Assembly: GCA_003249955.1 (NCBI GenBank)
Contig: QKHS01000015.1
Coordinates: 1 to 64,000 of the forward strand
Reading direction: 5' to 3'
Source: Bacteroidales bacterium
GTDB lineage: Bacteria > Bacteroidota > Bacteroidia > Bacteroidales > ML635J-15
Length of the DNA stretch: 64,000 nt
In this document: positions 34,901-43,216 of the stretch, in pieces
Layout of the letters: every line of letters begins with the position of its first letter
How positions within the stretch are numbered: position 1 is the stretch's first letter
The notes under the pieces: generated by a model
The model's database searches: none
The model's input: only the letters and a program-made list of their open reading frames with translations
Told to the model about the DNA's origin: nothing
Position numbers and translations under genes: made by a program

Positions 34901-35102
34901 GTTTAAATTAGACTTCAGCAATGTTAACGGGAATGTAAATTATCAGATTTATGACACTAAAGGAAGCATTATTGTTGATGAAAACATTTTAACTAACGGC
35001 AACACCGTTAAAGAAGTTTCTCTCAACCTTGTTCCCGGTGTTTACTATGTAAAACTCATTACTGCCGGTCAAACCGTTGTTGAAAAACTCGTTATTGAAT
35101 AG
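25971..35102 (+). CDS. Giant T9SS-secreted multidomain surface protein (3043 aa)
   Basis: Not a recognised named protein, but its modules are clear. It has a signal peptide (about 1-34, ending SHGQ) and then a mosaic: four cleaved-adhesin/MAM-like jelly-roll domains (about 312-462, 950-1132, 1634-1800, 2140-2298), six DUF5018-like repeats in three pairs (each starting S-x-E-x-DILTF; about 463-640, 1133-1310, 2299-2480), three prepeptidase-C-like domains (about 640-767, 1310-1447, 2480-2617), at least six fibronectin-III-like domains, a GEVED-like domain (about 1894-2040; IYIDWNNDMDFSDAGE) and two Ig-like repeats (about 2617-2960). The end (about 2965-3043) is a type A T9SS sorting domain with SIYPNPNNGMFKLDF. 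It has no catalytic motif and is probably a cell-surface adhesin. Confidence 0.88.
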   Translation: MKRVMYLRHLFRKSLHAMLFLTAFIFGSFLSHGQTTVTIGSGTSTSYSLPVVSNYGYNYSQQIVLQSEIGFAGDITKIRFYMVGGISLSSSNDWTIYLGHSTKSTFTSTTDWELFANLTQVYTGTIDATPVAGWYEITFDTPFAYNNIDNLVVAIDENTDSFNGSTNYIRTWTTPVSNRSIYYRSDVTNPDPTSPPTASGRYSYINQMQLEILQPPCTGTPDPGNTVASVTSVCVGSSFNLSLQNQIIGDGITYQWQSSPDMVTWSNIGTGLNTLSTTTTASTYYQCIVTCTNSSETATSTPVLVDATISALPYSEEFATTTTPSCWTITGWTIGSTRGVTGNPGNNIYKNLYSSSATGTFTSGGIGLVEAGTNLIFDYKIANYSSPYAPPVAGSGNFIVSVSTDGGNTYTDLETVTNDGVAGWRTKHYDLSAYAGENVKIRFIGNWVSGDYDIAFDNIGLRQLSSENDILTFSIPEQTATPVVIDNINHTVAIEVAYGTDLSTLTPAITVSADATINPLSGEVQDFTNPFDYTVTAENSSAQIWTVTVTTAMTQSSEKDILTFSLPQQTGPATIGTNTIDVEVLWNTDLSSLTPTITTSPLSSVNPLSGVVQDFTSPVTYTVTAEDASTKDYTVTVTLQATPAGATCATAMPYTNINDPEVVTAINSISRELWFTVTLDQTYAGVAFSTCASVYDTKLYIYDACGGTELAYNDDSPNSYCSVDHNQSLIEFTDLDAGTYYVRVTPYNGSTDISDPTTGLIVTGSNCATPNSVNASNITATTADISWTPVTDETTWNLKVSSTSIDPITDVADIFDGAVLTNPLNTIPGLTAETDYYVYVMASCGSEWTAEYTFTTIASCPAPIALSATAYADNADLSWNPLTGTAWNLKVSTVVIDPATEAGDIYDAAATNPINIPGLTPVTTYYYYVQTDCGAGETSLWSAQGSFTTTCGIYTVPFNEGFTSYLPQCWSEFTGTLADPTVTSGTTSAWGADGFANVGSTGSARVNIYGTSRKEWVSSPSIDLGDGSVPYILTFDLALTAYASTGSAGTTGTDDKFAVVISTDNGATWSSANTLRLWDNASSTYVYNNIATAGENVMIDLSAYTGVVKIGFYGESTSSNADNDLFIDNVVIRQLSSENDILTFSFTEQTGPATIDAVNHTVDIEVANGTDLSSLTPAITVSAYATINPLSGVAQDFTNPFNYTVTAEDLTDQIWTVNVTAAITQSSEKDILTFSIPEETGAAIIGTNTIDIEVAWTADLNNLTPAITTSALSSISPLSGVAQDFSSPVTYTVTAEDASTKDYTVTVTQEATPAGYTCAAAIDYGTVNDPEVTGTMSVYQPMWYRLTTTQAFANVDIHSCGSDFDTKIAIFEDCGDVTTLPENNVMPQGAIAFNDDSDNSYCSVDNNQSLVEFTVLPAGTYYIVIYPYSTTSGLGNYALEVIGDADACLVPTNLSLTDLQQEEVTMTWETGFTETEWNLIYGAAGFDPATEGTLLTNVTYPYNLTGLTEATEYDVYVQAICAGPSTSEWSSALNFTTLAACPAPTDLVINNTDVDAELSWNAWGTTAWNLKVSTTVIDPATGAGDVFDGPIGTNPYTIGSLTPNTTYYYYLQADCGAGETSLWSAQGSFTTECAALSAFNQNFDGVTTPALPSCWSKYLSPSYSYETVNTYTTTPYSSPNCVQLYSSGATAATDAPMLISPQILNLNSGTNQLRFYAKGASTNTSVIVGTMSDPLNSASFTPLQTVTGLSTSVWNEYTISLATYAGTDEYIAFRHPLTTTYSYIYIDNVVLEPIPSCQVPTDLTYSNLTTSSATISWTASPSDPANGYDYYVSTSSTAPDGTTVPTGSVAAGITTADLSLLSENTTYYFWVRANCDGTDYSTWAGYTSLFTGYCTPTATNTGTYISNFVTTGGESNISNNSGAFATGGYIDYYPSMFVSHYATGVINFSATIVGGTAGIAIYIDWNNDMDFSDAGERVYTSNAYQSTGTTSSSFTVPLDATVGDYRMRIVTDYNSTNPVACSFAYGRGEAEDYKFTVVPLPACPTPTSLFADNISTNTANLNWTQLGSATAWNLKASTTPIDPAVENGDFGIIPTSTNPFTTPAVLSENTTYYWYVQADCGGGSTSEWSAQGEFTTLCEAITTIPFNETFNSDSPTESCWTVLNENGDGDAWNMNYTSNPYEGDQVAMIYTDFNAGANNDYLVSPGITLTGSEILTYQYRVQSSGEPNDFEVLLSTTGIAPADFTTVLLPNTSYSNTTYTMQTIDLSSYTGTVYIAWHVNGILDGWRIYIDDVTVRETSDENDILTFSFAEQTGAAVIDAINHTVDVEVAMGTDPNGLVPTFTISDYATVDFASGVAQDFTTPFVYTVTSESLIDQAWTVNVSVATTQSSENDILTFTLPQQTGPATIDAVNHTVDVEVTWTTALTSLTPSITVSTLATINPLSGTAQDFSAPFTYTVTAEDATTQDWIVTVTNAPAPQGAYCSDPLTYGMINDPAINTVLLANEPQWYVFTLDATYNNVVVSTCGTNFDDRIAVYTDCADFDGNFGYSNTSYDPAGDIGYDDDGCAGGEYGTGNTLAATYTLGTMDAGTYYVVIFGYTTASTGNVRLEITGDPLPTIDVIDVNSDVADIEVCQGVTEGTAIGLLAQQITISDSDLTEYNVFLAWDINAYDENTPGDYNAIGTFTLPSGVEQTDPVTPLEVYATVTVLAPPAVTCPGNFEVTDINTVTLTGESPAGGIYSGTGVTAGEFSADGLENGDYMLTYTYTDPTTMCSNSCDFTVTVNIPFPAIDVIDVNNDVQNVAICLGAVEADALALLAQEITISDADANEYVVSVTWAIDAFDGNTVADYNATGTFELPATVAQTDPETTLEVYAVVTVNDLPVVTCPDNFSVTADDIVTITGATPAGGTFSGTGITGNDFDPATLANGDYIITYTYTDDVTGCTNSCDFTITVDIDNSINVSESAAISIYPNPNNGMFKLDFSNVNGNVNYQIYDTKGSIIVDENILTNGNTVKEVSLNLVPGVYYVKLITAGQTVVEKLVIE

Positions 35103-35120
35103 TCAGTAAAGATTATATTA

Positions 35121-35159
35121 AAAAAAACTGCCCGGCAATATTGCCGGGCAGTTTTTTTT
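35121..35159 (+). terminator. Strong terminator after the first giant gene
   Basis: CTGCCCGGCAAT and ATTGCCGGGCAG form a perfect GC-rich stem with an A run before and a T run after. Confidence 0.92.
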
Positions 35160-35436
35160 ATTGCATATGTCATAATCCTACATTTATTACTAATATATTC
35201 TAGTTCACGAAAAAAAACTATATGCTTGGGAAAAAGTAATTTAAGTTTTTTTTAACAAATCATTAAAACCTGATCCCCCAATAGTTTCATAAAATCCCAA
35301 GCCCAAAATAGATATTTAATTTAATAGCTTTTCTCTATTTTTTAGGTAATTTTTCAATTTGAGTGTTTTTTTTCCCTAATTTTGGCCTTTTAATAACGTT
35401 TGATTTGGAATTATTTATTAACTAAATTTATGTAAT
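35160..35436 (+). promoter_or_regulatory. Upstream region of the second giant gene
   Basis: The 334-base gap after the first giant gene contains its terminator and then an AT-rich stretch. Nothing is identifiable before 35397, where the 40-base block shared with 25931-25970 starts. Confidence 0.5.
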
Positions 35437-38400
35437 ATGAAAAAAGTGTACAAACTATTGAGCATGCTTATGTTCTTAGTGTTCAGTTTTTCAGGATATT
35501 TAGGTTACTCTCAAAACCTGATTATTACTGGAGTTTTCGATGGATCGCTATCGGGTGGTAGTCCAAAAGTGTTGGAATTGTATGTAGTAAATGACATTAG
35601 CGATTTATCTTCTTACACAATAAAAAATCAGACAAACGCTAATACTACTTGGGGTTCAGCTTTCGTACTAAGTGGCTCAGCGACTGCCGGAGATTTTATT
35701 TATGTTGTTAACACCGGACAAACTGCCGATTTTAACTCATATTTTGCAAACACAATTACGCCTCTTGAATCAGGCGTTATAAATTTAAATGGTGATGACA
35801 GATTAGCAATTTTTTATTCAGGTGGAATAGTTGATATCTTCGGGGAAGAAAATGTTGACGGTACCGGATTAGCTTGGGAATGGTTAGATGGTTGGGCATA
35901 TCGTACAATCTTAGGAACATTACCTGCAACTGCATTCACAATCAGCAACTGGAATTATTCCGGGACTGGTGTAACTGTGGGAGAAACATCAAATGCTACT
36001 GCAGCAACTCCTTTTCCAATCGGAACATTTACTATGGGTGGCCCTGTTTCTGAAGTTGACTGGTGCAACCTCCAATGGCCTGATGCAACAACTGTAAATA
36101 CAGACGAAGCTTTTACTGTTTATGCACGTGTTTATGAATCTGGAGTAACTGAAGCTGCCGGACAAGGTGCCGGCATTGAATGTTGGATTGGCTATAGTAC
36201 ATCTGATACAGATCCTTCTACCTGGACAGACTGGGTTGCAGCCACTTACAATGTTGATAATGGTAATAATGACGAATATTCTGCTTCATTATCTTTCCCA
36301 ACTGCAGGAACATATTACTATGCAAGTAGATTTAGCTTAAACAGTGATCCATATTCTTATGGCGGATATAATGCTGGTGGTGGTGATTTCTGGGACGGAA
36401 CAGATAACGTTTCAGGTGTTGCAACTGTTAACGTTGCCGGAGATACTTTTGTAAACCTGCCTGTTTCCGAAGATTTTGAAAGTGGCTTAGGTAACGTTAC
36501 TTTTATTAATGGCACTCAGACTAATTATTGGGTGAACGGGCCTTTAGCTTCTCAAACAGGAAACTGTATTTATATAACTAATGACGGAACTGCTAACGAT
36601 TATACTATTACTACTTCTGCTGTTTCTCATGCTTATATTCCGGTTGACTTTGCCGGAATCAGAAATGCAACATTAAGTTTTGACTGGATTTGCAATGGCG
36701 AATACAGTTATTCTACTAACTATGACTATCTAAGAGTATTTTTAGTCCCTGAAGATATAACAATTGAAGATGGCACACAAATATCTTCAACATATCAACT
36801 TGGATCAACTTATAACCTGGAAACAAGTTTACAAAATGAGAACTTTATCCTTTCCAATACTGAAATAACACAAGATAGAATGAGGCTTGTATTTTCATGG
36901 AGAAATGATGGAAGTGGCGGAACTACACCTCCGGCATCAGTTGACAATATTCTGTTAGAAGAAATTACTTGTCCTGATCCTTCAACATTAACTGCAACAA
37001 ACATAACTGCATTTTCTGCTGATCTGGCCTGGACAGAAAACGGAAGTGCTGTAAGTTGGAATATTGAATGGGGAGCTGACGGATTCTCACAAGGTTCGGG
37101 AACAGTAATTACAGAAACTTCTGATAATCCTTATAATCTTACAGGGTTATCTGCCGTAACAGCTTATGATTTTTATATACAGTCTCACTGCGGAGTTGGT
37201 GACGAAAGTGCATGGATTGGGCCTTTCTCTTTTACAACTACAGTATCGTGTCCTGCCCCTACTTCTCTTTTTGCTGATAACATTACTATCAGTTCTGCAA
37301 ACCTTAACTGGACTGAAAACGGGACAACCGATACCTGGAATTTAAAAGTATCTTCATCTGCAATTGACCCGACAACTCAGGATGGTGACATAATTGCAAA
37401 TGAATCTACAATAAATAATCCTTACACTTCACTTTCCGGATTAACTTCAGCCACCACTTATTATTTCTATGTACAATCAGACTGTGGCAGTGGTGATTTA
37501 TCTGAATGGTCTGTTGAAGGAACATTTACAACAGACTGTGAAGTTGAAAATATTCCTACCGCATCTCAAAGTTTTGAATTATCACCAATTCCTGTTTGCT
37601 GGACTACTGAATTAATTTCAGGATCGACTAATTGGGCCAGTGACGATTCTAACGATGGTGTTAGCGGTGCACATACCGGCACATATTTCATGGGTAAAAA
37701 CTGGAATAATTCAGATGCATTAATTTATTCTCAGCCAATAAATATGACATCTTCTTCAACCGGGGCAAGAGTAAATGTTTGGATTTACAGAAGCGCTGAT
37801 AGTGATGATACTGACAGAATAAGGTTTCATGTAAATACATCTGCAAGTTTGACCGGAGCTACTCAGTTATTGGAGATATTCCCTCTAATTTCAGAAACGC
37901 CTGTTGTTGCATCTGCAGGATGGTATAATTATATTGTAAATATTCCTGCAACATTCGACTCCAGCCCGGCAATTTACATTATAGCTCAGGGAACAACATC
38001 TGCAAGCTATAGTTCTTATGGTCTTGGTTTTGACGACTTCCTTGTAGAAGCAAAACCTTCATGTCCTGATCCTTCAACATTAACTGCAACAAATATAACT
38101 GCAATTTCTGCTGATTTAGCCTGGACAGAAAACGGCAGTGCTACCAGTTGGAATATTGAATGGGGGGCTACAGGGTTCTCACAAGGCTCCGGAACATTAA
38201 TTACTGAAACTACCGACAATCCTTATAACCTGACAGGTTTGACTGCTGTTACAGATTATGATTTTTATGTACAGTCTTACTGCGGAGTTGGTGACGAAAG
38301 TGCATGGATTGGGCCTTTCTCTTTTAGCACAACTGTATCATGTCCTGCTCCTACTTCTCTTTTTGCTGACAATATTACTGTTAGTTCTGCAAACCTTAAC

Positions 38401-41400
38401 TGGACAGAAAACGGGACAACAGATACCTGGAATTTAAAAGTATCTTCATCTGCAATTGATCCTGAAACACAGGATGGAGATATAGTTGTAAATGAATCTA
38501 CAATAGATAATCCTTACACTTCTCTCTCTGGCTTAGATGCAAATACTACATATTATTTTTATGTTCAATCTGATTGTGGTAGTGGTAATTTATCTGACTG
38601 GTCTGCTGAAGAAACATTTACTACATCGTGTGCTGCAATTACAACATTGCCTTGGACAGAAGATTTTGAAACATCTGTTGTTGGAGGAATGGCAAATTGC
38701 TGGTATAAAGAAAACGGTGATTGGATAACTACAGACAACTCTTCTTCTTCGTACGATACCGATGCCAGAAGTGGCTCAAATTTCTTAAGAGACGCATGGT
38801 CTGCAACTAATGAGTATGTGTGGACCGTAGGCTTTGAATTAACAGCGGGAACCTCTTATAACTTTGAATTCTGGTGGGCTGGAGACGGGTATTCCAGTTG
38901 GACCGGAGATATCTTCTATAATACGGACCAAAGTTCAACAGGAGCAACTCAACTCGGCACATCATTCATAAGTAGCGGAACTACTGCCGGCACAAGCTAT
39001 ACTAGGGCTATCAGAACATTTGTTCCTGCAACTGACGGAACATATTATTTCGGCATAAGTGTTAGTGAACCGACAGGCTCACCATGGTATTTAAGTTTTG
39101 ATGATTTTAAACTTGATTTAACACCGGCTTGTCAGGTTCCTACGACATTGTTTGCCAACAATATTACAACAACTTTTGCCGACTTAAACTGGACAGAAGC
39201 AGGTTCTGCAACAGCATGGAATATTAAAGCTTCTACAGTTCCTATTAATCCTTCAGTTGAAGACGGTGATTTCGGAATTATTAATACTACAGAAAATCCG
39301 TTTACAACTCCTGATGTTTTAACTCCAAATACTACCTATTACTGGTATGTACAGGCTGACTGCGGTGGTGATGTTTCCGAATGGTCAGATGCCGGAGTAT
39401 TTTCAACCGAATGTGACGCAGTAACAGTTTTCCCTTATACCGAAAACTTTGACGGTGACTGGGGAACATGGTGTTGGAACGTAATAAACAATGATGCAGA
39501 CAGTTACACTTGGAGTCAAAGCAGTTCCTACATTACTGCTCACTCAGGATCATGGACTGCTCATGGTATGGGTAACAATGATGACTACCTGATTACACCT
39601 CAGTTTATAATTAATTCAGCATCATTTACTATGGACTGGTGGGATGTTGTTGAAGGATCCGGATACAACAATACTTATGACGTATTAGTTTCGACAACTG
39701 ATAAATCTATTGCAAGTTTTACCGATAATTTAGGAACTTTCGATTGTTCAAATACAACCTGGACATTACACAATCTTGATTTATCTGCATACGACGGACA
39801 AAGTATTTATATTGCTTTCCATCAGACTTATTCTGCAGCAACTAACTGGGGCTTTGGGATAGATGATTTCACAGTTCGTGAAATGTCTGAAGAAAATGAT
39901 ATTTTAACTTTCTCTTTTGCAGAACAAACTGGTCCTGCTGTAATTGATTACGGAGCTCATACCATTACTGTAGAAGTTGCAATGGGAACAGATCCTAACG
40001 GAATAATCCCTACATTTACAATTTCTGATAATGCAACAGTTGACTTTGCTTCAGGTGTTGCTCAGGATTTCACTAATCCGTTTGTTTACACGGTAACTTC
40101 TGAATCATCAATAGCTCAGACATGGACTGTAAACACTACCGTTGCTTCAACTCTAAGCAGCAATAAAGACATCCTTACATTTACATTCCCTGAACAAACA
40201 GGCGCAGCAACCATTGGTGCAAACACAGTGGATATTGAAGTTTCATTTATAGCTGATTTGTCAAACTTAACACCGACAATCACAACTTCTGCATTATCTT
40301 CTGTAAATCCGTTAAGCGGCGTTGCTCAGAACTTTTCTTCTCCTGTAACATATACTGTTACTGCTGAAGATGCAAGCACAAAAGATTATACCGTTACTGT
40401 TACTCAGGAGGCTGCTCCTGCCGGGACTACTTGTGCTACTGCAATTCCTTACACAAACATTAACGATCCCGAAGTTGTTACTGCTATCAATTCTATGTCA
40501 AGAGAATTATGGTTTACTGTTACTTTGGATCAGACTTATGTTGATGTTGAATTTAGTACTTGTGCTTCTGTATATGACACTTGGTTATACGTTTATGATG
40601 CTTGCGGCGGAAACTTATTAGCAAATAATGACGATGATAATATTGGTTTCTGTTCAGTTGACAACAATCAATCACTTATCCAAATGGAAAGTCTGGCAGC
40701 AGGGACATATTACGTACGCATAACTCCTTATGACAATGATGAAGATATTTCAGATCCGACAACAGGACTATATGTAAGTGGTTCAAACTGCGGTACTCCG
40801 AATTCTGTTATGGCTTCAAACATGACTGCAGTAAGCGCAGATATTATATGGACTCCGCTTACTGAAGAAACAACATGGAATCTTAAAGTTTCTTCTGCAT
40901 CTATTGATCCTACTACAGATGCTGCTGACATTTTTGATGGTGTTGTTAATACAACCCCGCTACAATCAATAGCATCCTTAACTGCAGAAACTGACTACTA
41001 TGTTTATGTTCAGGCTGCTTGTGGTTCAGACTGGACTGCTGAGTATATGTTTACTACTCCTGCTACCTGTCCTTTACCTACAGGTCTTGATGCCTTAGTT
41101 CTGGGACCGAATAGTGCAACTTTAACCTGGGATGAATTAGGAACTTCTGACTGGGTTATCGAAGTATCTACAACTCAATTGACAGATCCTTCAACTGAAA
41201 CAGGAGACATACTTGACAATGAATTTGTTGCAGGCTCAACAGGTCAGTATGACATAAGCGGTTTAACAGAAAACACTACTTATTACTGGTATGTAATGTC
41301 TGATTGTGGATCTGCATGGTCTGCTGAAGGAACTTTCACAACATTCTGTGAAGTTATTTCTACATTACCTTTCCACGAAACATTTAATTCAGACTCTCCG

Positions 41401-43080
41401 ACTGAAGCATGTTGGACAGTGTTAAATGAAAATGGCGATGGTGATACATGGGATTTGAACTATACTTCCAATCCTTATGAAGGAGATCAGGTTGCTATGA
41501 TTTACACAGACTATAATGCCGGTGCTAATAATGACTATCTTATAACTCCGGCTATAGTTTTAACAGGAAATGAAATTCTTACATATCAATACAGAGTTCA
41601 ATCTTCAGGAGAACCAAATGATTTCGAAGTACTGTTATCTACTACAGGTTTTGCTCCTGCTGATTTTACATCAGTTTTACTTCCAAATACTTCATACGCA
41701 AACACTACATACGCAATGCAGTCTGTAGACTTATCATCTTATACAGGAACTGTTTACATTGCTTGGCATGTAAACGGGATATTGGATGGATGGAGAATTT
41801 ATATTGATGATGTAACCGTAAGAGAAATCTCTGATGAAAATGACATTCTTACATGGTCATTCGCAGAACAAACAGGAGCTGCTGTTATTGATCCTGTTGC
41901 TCATGAAGTAACTGTTGAAGTTGCAAATGGTACAGCATTAACAGCTCTTGTTCCTACATTTACTGTTTCCGATTATGCAACTGTAAATATTGCATCAGAA
42001 ACAGCAAATGATTTCTCTGTTAATCCTACAGCTTATACTGTAACATCAGAATCAGGAACAGATCAGATCTGGAATATTTATGTAACTGAAGAAGTTATTT
42101 ATCCTCAGATTGCCAACATTGATATCAACAACGATGTAACTAACGTCTCAGTTTGTCAGGGTACTGACGAAGCTACTGCTATTGCAGCTCTCGCTACACA
42201 AATTACAATTACTGATACCGATGCTGCAGAACATGTTGTTGATTTAACCTGGACGATAGACACTTATGATGGAAATACCGCGGCAGATTACAACGCAACA
42301 GGAACATTTGTACTTCCTGATGGAGTTGTTCAAACCGACCCGGTTACTCCTCTCGAAGTTTCCGCTGTTGTTACTGTTTCTGCTCCTGTAACTGCAACAT
42401 TCAGTTTCGGAACAGAATACTGCCTGAATGCTACTGCTGATGCCCTTCCGGCAACTTCAGACAATGCTATTACAGGAACATGGTCTCCTGCAACTATCGC
42501 TACCGATGCAGCAGGAACAACCGACTATATATTTACTCCGGACGCAGGACAATGTGCTTTAGAAACAACTATTCAGGTAACTGTTAACGACCTGCCTGTT
42601 GTAACTTGTCCTGAAACTATGGCTATGACATCTGCTGACGGCGTTACTGCTCTTACCGGAGCAACTCCTGCCGGTGGTGTATATTCAGGAACAAATGTTA
42701 CTGATAACAACTTTGATCCTGCCGGATTAGCAATTGGTTCATATGTTATTACTTACACATACACAGATCCTGCTACAGGTTGTACTAACTCTTGTGATTT
42801 CAATATTGATATTGTTACAGGTATTGAAACTATTTCACTGGAAGGTGTTAAAGTATATCCTAATCCAAACTCAGGTGAGTTTACAATCAACTTCAGCAAC
42901 ATAGAAGGTAATGTTACTTATCAGGTTTATGACACAAAAGGAAGCATAATCATCAATGATAATATCTTCGCTAACGGTAATACTGTTAAGGAAGTCTCTC
43001 TTGATCTTGTTCCCGGCATTTACTATGTAAAAGTTGTTACTGCAAAACAATCTTATGTTGAAAAACTGATTGTTGAATAA
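35437..43080 (+). CDS. Giant T9SS-secreted multidomain surface protein (2547 aa), paralogue of the preceding one
   Basis: It has a signal peptide (about 1-26, ending GYSQ), a lamin-tail-like domain (about 27-185; SPKVLELYVVNDISDLSSYTI) unique to this copy, and a further beta-rich domain. Then follow five adhesin/jelly-roll domains, about seven fibronectin-III-like domains, three DUF5018-like repeats (about 1483-1665, 2131-2225), one prepeptidase-C-like domain (about 1665-1785), Ig-like modules and a C-terminal T9SS sorting domain (about 2468-2547; KVYPNPNSGEFTINF). Long stretches are almost identical at the DNA level to the first giant gene, and an internal segment is duplicated. It is probably a surface adhesin in the same system; the ligand is unknown. 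Confidence 0.88.
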   Translation: MKKVYKLLSMLMFLVFSFSGYLGYSQNLIITGVFDGSLSGGSPKVLELYVVNDISDLSSYTIKNQTNANTTWGSAFVLSGSATAGDFIYVVNTGQTADFNSYFANTITPLESGVINLNGDDRLAIFYSGGIVDIFGEENVDGTGLAWEWLDGWAYRTILGTLPATAFTISNWNYSGTGVTVGETSNATAATPFPIGTFTMGGPVSEVDWCNLQWPDATTVNTDEAFTVYARVYESGVTEAAGQGAGIECWIGYSTSDTDPSTWTDWVAATYNVDNGNNDEYSASLSFPTAGTYYYASRFSLNSDPYSYGGYNAGGGDFWDGTDNVSGVATVNVAGDTFVNLPVSEDFESGLGNVTFINGTQTNYWVNGPLASQTGNCIYITNDGTANDYTITTSAVSHAYIPVDFAGIRNATLSFDWICNGEYSYSTNYDYLRVFLVPEDITIEDGTQISSTYQLGSTYNLETSLQNENFILSNTEITQDRMRLVFSWRNDGSGGTTPPASVDNILLEEITCPDPSTLTATNITAFSADLAWTENGSAVSWNIEWGADGFSQGSGTVITETSDNPYNLTGLSAVTAYDFYIQSHCGVGDESAWIGPFSFTTTVSCPAPTSLFADNITISSANLNWTENGTTDTWNLKVSSSAIDPTTQDGDIIANESTINNPYTSLSGLTSATTYYFYVQSDCGSGDLSEWSVEGTFTTDCEVENIPTASQSFELSPIPVCWTTELISGSTNWASDDSNDGVSGAHTGTYFMGKNWNNSDALIYSQPINMTSSSTGARVNVWIYRSADSDDTDRIRFHVNTSASLTGATQLLEIFPLISETPVVASAGWYNYIVNIPATFDSSPAIYIIAQGTTSASYSSYGLGFDDFLVEAKPSCPDPSTLTATNITAISADLAWTENGSATSWNIEWGATGFSQGSGTLITETTDNPYNLTGLTAVTDYDFYVQSYCGVGDESAWIGPFSFSTTVSCPAPTSLFADNITVSSANLNWTENGTTDTWNLKVSSSAIDPETQDGDIVVNESTIDNPYTSLSGLDANTTYYFYVQSDCGSGNLSDWSAEETFTTSCAAITTLPWTEDFETSVVGGMANCWYKENGDWITTDNSSSSYDTDARSGSNFLRDAWSATNEYVWTVGFELTAGTSYNFEFWWAGDGYSSWTGDIFYNTDQSSTGATQLGTSFISSGTTAGTSYTRAIRTFVPATDGTYYFGISVSEPTGSPWYLSFDDFKLDLTPACQVPTTLFANNITTTFADLNWTEAGSATAWNIKASTVPINPSVEDGDFGIINTTENPFTTPDVLTPNTTYYWYVQADCGGDVSEWSDAGVFSTECDAVTVFPYTENFDGDWGTWCWNVINNDADSYTWSQSSSYITAHSGSWTAHGMGNNDDYLITPQFIINSASFTMDWWDVVEGSGYNNTYDVLVSTTDKSIASFTDNLGTFDCSNTTWTLHNLDLSAYDGQSIYIAFHQTYSAATNWGFGIDDFTVREMSEENDILTFSFAEQTGPAVIDYGAHTITVEVAMGTDPNGIIPTFTISDNATVDFASGVAQDFTNPFVYTVTSESSIAQTWTVNTTVASTLSSNKDILTFTFPEQTGAATIGANTVDIEVSFIADLSNLTPTITTSALSSVNPLSGVAQNFSSPVTYTVTAEDASTKDYTVTVTQEAAPAGTTCATAIPYTNINDPEVVTAINSMSRELWFTVTLDQTYVDVEFSTCASVYDTWLYVYDACGGNLLANNDDDNIGFCSVDNNQSLIQMESLAAGTYYVRITPYDNDEDISDPTTGLYVSGSNCGTPNSVMASNMTAVSADIIWTPLTEETTWNLKVSSASIDPTTDAADIFDGVVNTTPLQSIASLTAETDYYVYVQAACGSDWTAEYMFTTPATCPLPTGLDALVLGPNSATLTWDELGTSDWVIEVSTTQLTDPSTETGDILDNEFVAGSTGQYDISGLTENTTYYWYVMSDCGSAWSAEGTFTTFCEVISTLPFHETFNSDSPTEACWTVLNENGDGDTWDLNYTSNPYEGDQVAMIYTDYNAGANNDYLITPAIVLTGNEILTYQYRVQSSGEPNDFEVLLSTTGFAPADFTSVLLPNTSYANTTYAMQSVDLSSYTGTVYIAWHVNGILDGWRIYIDDVTVREISDENDILTWSFAEQTGAAVIDPVAHEVTVEVANGTALTALVPTFTVSDYATVNIASETANDFSVNPTAYTVTSESGTDQIWNIYVTEEVIYPQIANIDINNDVTNVSVCQGTDEATAIAALATQITITDTDAAEHVVDLTWTIDTYDGNTAADYNATGTFVLPDGVVQTDPVTPLEVSAVVTVSAPVTATFSFGTEYCLNATADALPATSDNAITGTWSPATIATDAAGTTDYIFTPDAGQCALETTIQVTVNDLPVVTCPETMAMTSADGVTALTGATPAGGVYSGTNVTDNNFDPAGLAIGSYVITYTYTDPATGCTNSCDFNIDIVTGIETISLEGVKVYPNPNSGEFTINFSNIEGNVTYQVYDTKGSIIINDNIFANGNTVKEVSLDLVPGIYYVKVVTAKQSYVEKLIVE
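36965..38640 (+). repeat. Internal long direct repeat in the second giant gene
   Basis: The segments at about 36969-37540 and 38061-38630 encode the same pair of fibronectin-III-like domains with high nucleotide identity (shared start TGTCCTGATCCTTCAACATT), separated by an adhesin domain. The spacing is about 1.1 kb. Confidence 0.75.
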
Positions 43081-43098
43081 ACCGTAAAATCATATTTG

Positions 43099-43132
43099 TA
43101 AAAAAGCCCGGCGATTTTGCCGGGCTTTTTTT
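43099..43132 (+). terminator. Terminator after the second giant gene
   Basis: AGCCCGGC and GCCGGGCT pair around a short GATTTT loop, with an A run before and a T run after. Confidence 0.9.
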
Positions 43133-43192
43133 ATGCTATATTAAGTAATTGTTAAATTAACATTACACAGACTTTGATTTATTGTTAAATCT

Positions 43193-43200
43193 TATTTTTG
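43193..43200 (+). promoter_or_regulatory. -7 promoter element of the outer-membrane barrel gene
   Basis: TATTTTTG fits TAnnTTTG, 16 bases before the ATG at 43217, with TTTG 16 bases upstream (43173-43176). A TGTTAA-A-TTAACA palindrome lies just before (43150-43162). Confidence 0.5.
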
Positions 43201-43216
43201 GCTAAAATTTAAAAGC

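Noticed and set aside
25971-43080. CRISPR array or tandem DNA repeat suggested by the strong periodicity
   Set aside because: The repeats are coding domains of 90-150 residues in one open frame, with no short direct repeats separated by unique spacers.
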